This document shows positions 56,000 to 64,000 of a stretch of 64,000 nucleotides of DNA, one piece after another; position 1 is the stretch's first letter, and each line of letters opens with the position of its first letter. The position numbers and the translations under genes were made by a program. The notes under the pieces were generated by a model, which saw only the letters and a list, made by a program, of their open reading frames with translations, was not told the DNA's origin and ran no database searches. The stretch comes from Rhyzopertha dominica. Lineage: Eukaryota > Arthropoda > Insecta > Coleoptera > Bostrichidae. The stretch is from the NCBI GenBank assembly GCA_025024175.1, contig QCXZ01000042.1:5287501-5351500 (forward strand), in the 5' to 3' direction.

Positions 56000-56360
56000 G
56001 TAATTAAAATACCTCGACACCTTCTAACAATAGTTTTATGACGAGTAGTAAAAGTAGGTTCACCAACGTTTACTGGCCGTGATGACGGAAGCTAAATGAA
56101 AATTTCTAATTTAACTTTGCTTTAAATCAGAATGAAAGGGAAGTAAATCTCGCTGCTCCAGCAATTCGCAAGAACACGGCATCTCTGTTGAGACTGTTTA
56201 TCTACTTGTTAGCCGGCTTGTTTAGTTTAAATAAATACGCTGCTCACTGGAACTGTTGTGCGCAGAATTTAACTAAAAGTCTTGAAAACTAATTCAAAAG
56301 TGCTGCCGACAGGAAGTAAATACACACGTTTTGCAACACCTAATTAACAGTGGTGTATTT
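56000..56360. promoter_or_regulatory. mildly GC-raised island
   Basis: CGTGATGACGGAAGC, TTAACTTTGC and AGCCGGCTTG motifs. Weaker than the other islands. Confidence 0.2.
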
Positions 56361-57179
56361 CGTGCTGAGGACGGTATGAGATCAGATGTGTGCTTAATAG
56401 ATGGATGTGATTCGTATAGTTATAGCTGAGCGTATATAACGGTTTCCTTTCTACAATCCTGATACCATTTTTGAGCGCGATTAAGCAATGTTATTTATAG
56501 TCTGAGTGTATTGATAATGAATTTCTAATTAAACAAGAGCTACATTTTGAAGAGCTTTATACAAAGAATGAATTATTGGAAATTGTTCGCAACAAAAAAG
56601 TATGAAAGAAATACAAAATCGATTAGTTTGCGTATTAGTGCGATTTAATTGTCCTGCGGTTACAGTTTTATCATTCATTGCATTTTAACCCTATTGAAAT
56701 TCAGGCCCATTTGAAAAATTTTTAGTTTCGTTAACTAGAAATATTTCCTTTCGGTCAGTGTAGTTGAGAGTATCGGTGTTTATTACCAGTTTATTGCGAG
56801 GCCTGCTGTGAAGGGATGGAATATTAATATTGCATTTCGGTTTCATAGATCTTTTCGTCCAACTATACCTACTTATAATCGTTATTAATACATTGGGTCT
56901 TTGACCACTGAATAGCAACAATCTAGTTGGGTAGCTGTCTTTTTTTGCTATTTTGTATCCCATGCATGTTTGAAGAGTAAAATATTAGATTGTCTATAAT
57001 AAATCAAATTTCCATAAAAGTTCGCCTTGCCTGCACCATTATTTGTTTCCCTAGCAATAATGTTCATCGTATATGTTATGAAATTTAATAGAACCTTAAA
57101 AGAAAATATAAAAAGATAAAATACTGATGTAGCAGTTGTAGCGCCGAATATCTAATATTGCTTCTAAACTTAGCTTGTA
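56361..57179. other. AT-rich intergenic
   Basis: A 90-codon minus-strand ORF (56,691-56,963) has no motif. Nothing else recognised. Confidence 0.45.
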
Positions 57180-57480
57180 AATATGACAAAAACAGAGCTC
57201 GAGGTTGTGTTATATTTTACATTTATTAGAACTTGCTTCTCGTGAGCGACACTTTGCGGTTCGTTATCTTCGAAATTGCACAGCTTACGTTATAAATAGT
57301 GTATCTTTTGTTCGTGCGATTCGCTCAGGCGAAAACAGATAGACATATCGCTGCAGAATTAAGTAAACAAGAGAAACCACTTCCTGAAATATCACAAGTT
57401 CCACTCGTCGTCACGTCATGGAATTAATTATAACATGCGGGCGTTTTCTAGTCGATTTTGCATTACCGGTAATGTTAGAA
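57180..57480. promoter_or_regulatory. mildly GC-raised island
   Basis: Contains GTCGTCACGTCATGG (CRE-like), GGAATTAATTATAA and ATTACCGGTAAT, a perfect 12-bp palindrome near 57,464. No ORF. Confidence 0.3.
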
Positions 57481-58849
57481 TTGAGATTTTAACATTTTCT
57501 ATACTACAGTACTATGTAAGAAACGCTACAGTGTGCTTGAGAAGCGTGTTCATTACTCAGCTATAAAAATTATTTCAAGTATTCAAGTTGTCCAAAAAAA
57601 TATAAAATGTAACTCCGTCAGTGAAAATAATACGTGTCTTATACAAAGGTTTCTTTCTTATTTTGGAGTACTCAATCTAAAATTATTTTCAAAGATGACA
57701 GACTTGTAGTTGTAGCGGAAGGCATTATTTTTTTATTATATTTTTGTATCCCTTGTCAGATCTTAATGCCAGTTTAGACAGCATAGATTAGGTGTAGAAT
57801 GCACCAGTATCGAGTTATTCAGAATTTTGTAAAAAAATAATGATGCCATATGGCAACGAATTCGACTACTATATAATATTATTCATTCAAATATCTAACA
57901 CGTAAGGAANACTTCAGGAAAAACTTCACATGGTTGCCAAATCGTAACTGAATCCGTACTTCGTATCCTGAAGAGATCGAACAAACTCCTAAACACCTGT
58001 CGTAATGTTTTGGTCACGTACACCAATCACAAAAGAGACACAAACTGCAACGGCTGTATCCTTCTAGGAGAAGGCCCAACTTTCTCTATCTGGTTGCAAT
58101 AAATCCCAACTGAACTACAATAATCGGACCTTTAACTGACTGACTGAAAAAATCTGAAATAATCAGGATTAACAAAATTTATCCATTTGCAACAAAATAA
58201 TGTTAAAAATCTATCTACGTATGGACTAAAATTAAATATTTTGCTACATGGGCATTCCATTACGGGATAATACTTGTAAAGTTCATTTTTTACAACAGTG
58301 TCGAAATAACTACTCAAAAATAATTCGGAGTGGATTATCTAACTATAATATAGATTATCTGTTCTATATATAACGGCGGAATACTGTTCGTATACTGATA
58401 GCAAGCCTACTGGTCTCCAGTTAACTAACTACTGGTAGGTAAACAATCTTTGACAACCAAAACTGTTCTTCTTATTTGTTGTCTGTCAATCAGAACCTTT
58501 TACTGGATGGTATTGTGTAACTTACTTGGAACATCGCTGAATACATTGAATGTATATGATAGGGCTATAAATGCAAGCGAGTGGAACAGAAGAGATAAAT
58601 ACATGAATAAAAGAAAAACTATAGCAAATAAGCTGAAATTTTAATCATACTTGTATCTAGCTGAGACTATCAATTGGTAAGAATATCAATTAAAAACATA
58701 TATTTTTCTTAGTGTTGCATTTGTAATGTTATATAAACTATCTGTCTTATTAAAGATTTGCCGAGGTTAACGAACCAGCACATCAAAAACTAATAACTGT
58801 TCCAACATAAGAAATTCGGAACATGCTAATTAAGCTACTAGATTTAATT
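57481..58849. other. AT-rich intergenic
   Basis: No feature recognised; one N near 57,910. Confidence 0.5.
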
Positions 58850-59460
58850 GTTAGACTTTTGGGATGCACCGCTTAGACAAATTAATAACTCATTACCGCA
58901 CGTAATCGAATTAAAAGCTAATTAAACAATTTCGACGTAATTATTTCATTGAAACAGTCGCGTTCTATTGAACGGCCTAATAGGATAATTTGATAATAAA
59001 AGGAACAACTCGCGGGGGAGAAAAACCGCCGGACAGGTTCGTCCTTTAGTGTGCGGCAACAATCCACTGCTCAGCTGTCACATTAAAAGTTTTTACGTCA
59101 CTGATAATGGGTGGGAGCGTTAACATAAATTTCATTACGGCGACGGTGAGCAGGACCCGGGGCCCGAGTGAAATCATTTGCATTGCACGGAACATCGCCA
59201 CCGTTTAACTGCGTTTTATTCTGATCTTGTTCGGTGGAAAAAGAACGAAATGGGTCAAACAGATGCTTTAGAAATTCTCTTATTTAGAGCTCGAGGTGCG
59301 CATCTAAGGAGATGCAAATATTAAAGCTGTAAATAACGTGACTTTCTCTATTTAAGTCGAGGTGGACAGATTTCGAGAAATCTGTTTCAGCGTTTTGTCG
59401 CCTTCGAGGAGGAGTCACGTTGAGTAAATTCCTTCATACGTTTTTTATTTTATCTCGAGT
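58850..59460. promoter_or_regulatory. long GC-raised island with octamers (strong candidate CNE)
   Basis: About 600 bp. Two POU octamers, ATTTGCAT at 59,176-59,183 and ATGCAAAT at 59,312-59,319, many TAAT cores (AAAGCTAATTAAAC), TTACGTCACTGATAATGG (CRE-like plus GATA) and a CCCGGGGCCC GC core. It has no ORF and is the most motif-dense island in the window. Likely a developmental enhancer by analogy with insect regulatory DNA. Confidence 0.45.
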
Positions 59461-59818
59461 ATAAGAAAAATGCAGGCTTAGTAGTTGCTGTTTCTTTGCT
59501 TAGTATGCTACAGAGAAATATTATAAAGAACCTATAAACTATTGGACAAAAGCAACGGAATGATAGTTGTGAGTTGATGCTGCATAGCGAGTGTTATAAC
59601 TGTTATATAGTATGTTCCCGGAATGAGTATCTTCAATTTTACGCCAAAACAGCATAAGAAAAGCACTTTTTTTCTTACCCTGAAACCAACAAATCTGTAA
59701 CGAAAACTTCGCCATTATTTTGATTTTTAAATTCCGTCGCATTAAGTTTTATTTTTTAGTAACAGTGTCGCTTTGACAAATGAGTTTACGAAAATCATAT
59801 AACAAAGATGTGAAAAAC

Positions 59819-59987
59819 ACAGGGTATTCCACGACGAGTTTTCATTAGAAGAATATCTGGAATCAATCCAAGCAACTTTCTAAAAATTGTAGGTTATACT
59901 TTCATTTAAAATATTTTTAGGTTTCGGCCACTTCCGGTTATACCGAAAATGATAGCAACTTTGGTAATTTAAATAAAACACCCTGTA
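59819..59987. mobile_element. short MITE with ACAGGGTRTT ends
   Basis: ACAGGGTATTCC at the left and, in reverse complement, ACAGGGTGTTTT at the right enclose about 170 bp with no coding content. The interior has CCACTTCCGGTTATACCG. ACAGGGTGTT termini are widespread in insect MITEs. The TIR match is only about 10-12 bp, so the boundaries are approximate. Confidence 0.45.
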
Positions 59988-60039
59988 GATTAGACATTTT
60001 TAGGATCCTCGTTGAATTTCATTATCACTTTGTTAATAT

Positions 60040-61320
60040 GACATGTGATCTCAGGCTTACTGTTTTGTGATTGTGTGATAGTCTCATTGCTTTGATTTAC
60101 TCCGCGATGAAGGAAAGAGTGCAGTATGCTGAGTATCGTGGGATCAGATCCCTACTCTTACCGAGTGAGCAGTGGTGTAATTCAGGGCTCAAATTTGGGT
60201 CCCTTCTTGTTTACAATTTTTTTACAATAACGTAATTTCCCAACTATCTTGCAATGCCTACATGTATGCGGACGATCTCAAGGTCTGTACTGTTGTGCGG
60301 AATATTGATGACTGTTTGGCACTGCAGGGGGACATAGACTCTTTGGTAGGCTGAGTTGGTTTTAACGGTTTACAGCTTAATGTAAGTAAACGCAAGAAAA
60401 CAACCTTCTCCAGGGCTATGCATCATATTCTATATTTTTACAACATTGAAGGCACTCCCTTAGAAGATTGTTATCAAGTCTCCAACTTGGGTGTGATATT
60501 GGATACTGCTCTGACCTTTGTTTCTCATATAGTGCATATCTGTGATGTCGCTATGCGACTACTGGGATTTCTGTTTTGAAGTACCAAAGATTTCACAAAC
60601 GTCGAATGTATAAAGCTTCTCTTTTACTCACTAATAAGATCTAGACTTCAATATCGTTCAATTGTATGGAAACCTAACCACCAGATTTACACTGACCTGC
60701 TTGAAAATGTCCTCAGAAAGTTCGCTAAATATATATACCTAAAGAAATTCAATTCCTATCCTGCAAGGCACTGTAGTCAAAAAAAATTTTTTTAACGCTG
60801 TTGGTGAGAACTCGCTCAATGCTCGCAGAACTGCANCCAGTCTGATATTTTTACAAAAACTCATTGGGGAATTTATTGATGATGCTACTCTACTGAGACA
60901 AGTTAGGTTTGCGGTGCCTCGGCTAAACGGTAGGTGCTCTTTAACATTTTATTATTCTGTACCACATACAAACCACCATTTTAATTCCGCTTTGCTGTCT
61001 TGTTTTCGTTTATATAATAATTCTATTGCTGATTCCAAATTTGATATATTTAATGTCAACTTTTGTCATGCCAAAGTTAAAAAAGAAATGATAATGAAAT
61101 TTGATGCAGAATTTTTATAATATGGCTTTATTTTAGTAGTTGTAATTGAACCCGTCTCTGTAATGAATTCTATTGTATATTCCTCTTATATATTTTAAAC
61201 TTAATTAATTATCTATGTTAATTATTCCCATACTGTTTTAAATTTAGTGTAGTATCATTGGGTATGCTTCCATTATGAACCACCTTGGTCCGCTGGAAAT
61301 AAACTTTATTATTATTATTT
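60040..61320 (+). pseudogene. 5'-truncated LINE with RT and 3' tail
   Basis: Reads YSYRVSSGVIQGSNLGPFLF (RT block 4), then YMYADDLKVCTVV (catalytic YADD), then FNGLQLNVSK and VSNLGVILDTALTFVSHI, then IKLLFYSLIRSRLQYRSIVW and VLRKFAKYIYLKKF. This is the order found in Jockey-like LINEs. Frameshifts and stops occur between blocks and the endonuclease half is missing, as usual for aborted target-primed reverse transcription. The 3' end has AATAAA at 61,298 and an ATT-repeat tail (61,306-61,320), which marks the insertion end. One N near 60,836. Confidence 0.85.
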
Positions 61321-62639
61321 AAAGTTTTTTGAAAATTTTGACATTTTTTTGCAGCGTGGTTGAAAAAAATTTATATCTTCAAAACAAAACAACCTAGAGA
61401 TGTGGTTTGAAAAATTCAATTTCCCATGAAATTTTCTACATTAATAACTTAACACCTTACGTGTTTGCAAGATTTTTCTTACTTCTACCCCGGAAAACTT
61501 GATTCTGTAAAATAGAACGGAATATACATTTTTACCCAATCAGGAGCTAAATTTAGTTATTTTCCATTTTTATTAAAGTATGGTGGGGTCTATTCTTAAA
61601 AGTTAGGAAAGATATGCGATTTTATATATGTTATATATATTATATGGGTTAAGACACTATGCAAAAAATTAAGCAGGCATTGGTAGCTGTTTTATGGTAG
61701 AGTGATTATGTGATATTTTACTTGTTTCTAACAAACTAAAATTTGAAGGACACCGGTATATTAGAAACGCTTTTCTTAAATTTAATTCATATAATTGGTC
61801 CAAATGTCACGCTCTCCATATTCGACATAAGATTTTTTGAATTTAATTATCACATAATGGTGAATGTGCATGATAGAATAGTCGAACAAATTTGCCGAGT
61901 TTATGCAGAAAAATATCCAGATTGTTGAAGAATTGCATTAATTTTGAATCGTTTTCACTAAAAACAACCAGAACTAAACCCGTACAGGCGGTGTAGATAC
62001 ATAAATAACAGTTATAGTATACTTGAATGGACATCCATCTAACTCCCCGCTGCTTAAGTAATTATTGCGTAAAAATAAAAGTGCCTTTGAAAGGTTATAG
62101 CATAAATAGTCAAACTTTACATTTTTACCGCTTAAACTTTTTTTAAACTGCTGCACAAGTGCTAAAATTCATAACATATCCTTTCATTTCTCTTAAAAAA
62201 TGTATCCGCCGATAACTGTGTTTGTTCCCCGAGATCCACCAATGGATGCTTTCAGATAAAAGAGATTAAAAACCCACTAAAGTTTGTCGACATCTACATG
62301 CATCTTTACAGCTTTGTTCCAATATTATAGCCAACCTAAACCCTTTATCTCCGCCGCATTTAAGGCGACACGGTAACCAGAAAAATTTCAGAANAAGTTG
62401 AAAGCAGCCTGATGAAATATTAAGACTTTTAATTGCCGTCTCGCTGAAAACTTTAACGATGCGCTACGCTCGGAAGACAAGAACTTTGAGAAACCTTTTT
62501 GAAAGTTAAAAATTAATAAGANATTCTATGGGCTATTCGGGTTATGCAAGTCTGTCGCGCTTTCAAGTTTTGAGTGTATTGCATATCTTGGAGAGAGACG
62601 GAAGTGTCTTCTGACGGTTTGAAAAGCGTAGTTTGCGCT
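61321..62639. other. AT-rich intergenic
   Basis: Two Ns near 62,394 and 62,522. A slightly CpG-richer patch at 62,330-62,480 has no ORF. No other feature recognised. Confidence 0.45.
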
Positions 62640-63060
62640 CATGTACCGCGCTGATGCAGAGATATATGGTAAACATTAAGAACTTAAAACTGACTCTGGA
62701 AGAAAAACGCCCAAATTCTTATAAACAAAAAAAATCCTGTAGCACAATTGCAGAGTTCGTAAACGCTCGTAAAGTTGAAGACGTTATCAGAAACTGCGGC
62801 TTTGCAGAACTACGCCATCCACCATATAGTTCCGATTCAGCCCCTAGCGACTTTTTAACTCAAAAATATGAAAAAGTTCTTACAGGAATAGATCTCAATC
62901 AGACGAGTTGCTGCATGGCTATTGGCAGTTATTTTGCGGACCTTCCAAGAAGTTCTTTTTTTTTGTCATAATGGCACAGTTGATAAACGTTGGGACAAAT
63001 GCGTTAGAGTAAGCTAAGCTATGTTGAAAAATAAAGTATTGTTCAAATTCAATGTGTGTA
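62640..63060 (+). pseudogene. mariner-like transposase C-terminal half
   Basis: A 112-codon frame reads LKLTLEEKRP (helix before the second catalytic Asp), then a blurred FVNARKVEDVIRNCGFAELR, then HPPYSSDSAPSDF (consensus HPPYSPDLAPSDY, third catalytic Asp kept), then IGSYFADLPRSSFF. After a shift comes VDKRWDKCV, the usual C-terminal KRW-KC- block. The HDNARPH motif is destroyed. The long uninterrupted frame makes this one of the younger mariner pieces in the window. Confidence 0.75.
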
Positions 63061-64000
63061 CTTTCATAGCTAAGTTGCATACGTACTAATAGTGTATAAA
63101 TTCTGGACAAGGGTAAACTTTTTACGCTAAATATGATATCACTTTCAAGTATATAATGGTAGATTTTCTTAATAATACAACATGTTTGTAAATTTGAACT
63201 TGTCTCTGTGAATCAAAATTCAATTGAGATTGTAGGAAAACACGAGTTATTGACAAATCTACAGAATGAACTTTTGCATGGGAAATCATTATGTCTACAC
63301 CTTTATCCCTTATTTCTTTTGTTAATATAGCAGCCACAGTGAATATTACCAAGTAGTTTAGAAATTTAATTTCGGGCGAACTAGCTTAGCAGTAACGTCT
63401 GTTTAACACTCTAATATGCTATGTAGAATTTTATTAATGGCACTAATCGGTAGTTGTTGATTTTTTCATACCTAATGGTAGGTCATTTCTTACAATGGCA
63501 CCTTTTCAAATATTTTAGAATTATGTAACCATTTTATTGGTGAAAAGACACTGCTAGACTAGTGGACATTCTTCATTCTTTGATTCAAATATCAATTTTA
63601 AAGTACTGACCAATTATTAAATCATACGCTTCCTAGAAAACTTCTGTAGCAATTTTAACAGTCTAATGTTTACGAAACATTTTTTTTTACATTCTTTCAT
63701 TCTTTATGCTGTTTCAATAATTGTCGAGAGCCAAGGCGTGTAAGCACTCAAAGTTCGAAAACACTACAAAATTCGTAGAATGGAGAATGGTGAATGACCA
63801 ATACAAATAACATTTTGTGCACGAGGAGGAATTATGATGGCAGTAGTCAACCCGTACTTCGGATATACTGTCTCACATATTTAGTTGCAGAGGTGTTAAA
63901 AAAAGCCTACCTTCAGTCAGAAATATCCAAATCCAAAGACACCACCAAATTCCAACTCGAGTATTTCACACTCCCAAAAAATCAACAAAACCTCCAAAAC
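63061..64000. other. AT-rich intergenic
   Basis: The last 60 bp are strikingly purine/C-rich and G-poor on the plus strand, probably the start of a repeat that continues beyond the window. No gene recognised. Confidence 0.4.

Noticed and set aside
63122..63352. 76-codon minus-strand ORF
   Set aside because: No motif and no context; it lies next to a mariner relic but does not match it.
1..64000. tRNA, rRNA, snRNA genes or CRISPR arrays
   Set aside because: I looked for tRNA B-box (GGTTCGAATC-like) words, snRNA ends and regularly spaced repeats and found none convincing.

Overview
This 64 kb window is AT-rich eukaryotic DNA that looks like an insect genome. I infer an arthropod, possibly a large-genome beetle, from the mixture of Crypton, Penelope-like, mariner/Tc1, PIF/Harbinger and MULE relics, the very low coding density, and short splice-flanked exon candidates. 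The insect call is moderately secure; the order-level guess is weak. Isolated single Ns are scattered through it. There are no operons, RNA genes or complete host genes that I can recognise.

The sequence has three layers. (1) Decayed transposons. DNA transposons: three Crypton tyrosine-recombinase fragments (2.8-3.7, 27.6 and 51.6-52.3 kb), PIF/Harbinger (5.6-6.3 kb), a Tc1-like element with visible TIRs (28.9-30.3 kb), several mariner-type or other Tc1/mariner-superfamily relics (10.9, 23.3, 39.6-42.9, 46.5, 47.9-48.6, 62.6-63.1 kb), a MULE (36.2-36.5 kb), and MITE-like elements at 18.0, 20.1-20.5 and 59.8-60.0 kb. Retroelements: a Penelope-like element with RT and GIY-YIG remains (34.2-35.1 kb) plus a second Penelope fragment (0.9-1.0 kb), LINE fragments (21.2-21.7, 32.5, 34.0, 60.0-61.3 kb), and the 3' half of a Ty3/gypsy element with polypurine tract and LTR (36.6-38.5 kb). 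(2) About eighteen islands of 250-650 bp with higher GC, many CpGs and homeodomain-, GATA- or octamer-like motifs. They stand out from the AT-rich background and have no convincing ORF, so they look like conserved regulatory elements in a gene desert or a long intron. (3) A few exon candidates with splice signals: a 49-bp exon (+, 9.81 kb), a terminal coding exon (-, 14.04-14.12 kb), a promoter-like first exon with an X-box-like site (+, 49.0-49.3 kb), and a short start-codon exon carried inside a transposon (+, 40.19 kb).

The most informative structure is at 39,589-42,934. A mariner-like element with TA-flanked 28-bp TIRs is interrupted inside its left TIR by a 2.45 kb element with CACT...AGTG ends. 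The inner element carries a promoter-like segment, a first coding exon that looks like the start of a SAM-type domain, an inverted duplication of exon-like sequence, and a subterminal repeat array. A second nested case is at 28,881-31,012: a 678-bp tandem-plus-inverted repeat block sits in the right TIR of a Tc1-like element and is bounded by a perfect 12-bp direct repeat. All family names come from reading motifs in translations by eye, without database searches.
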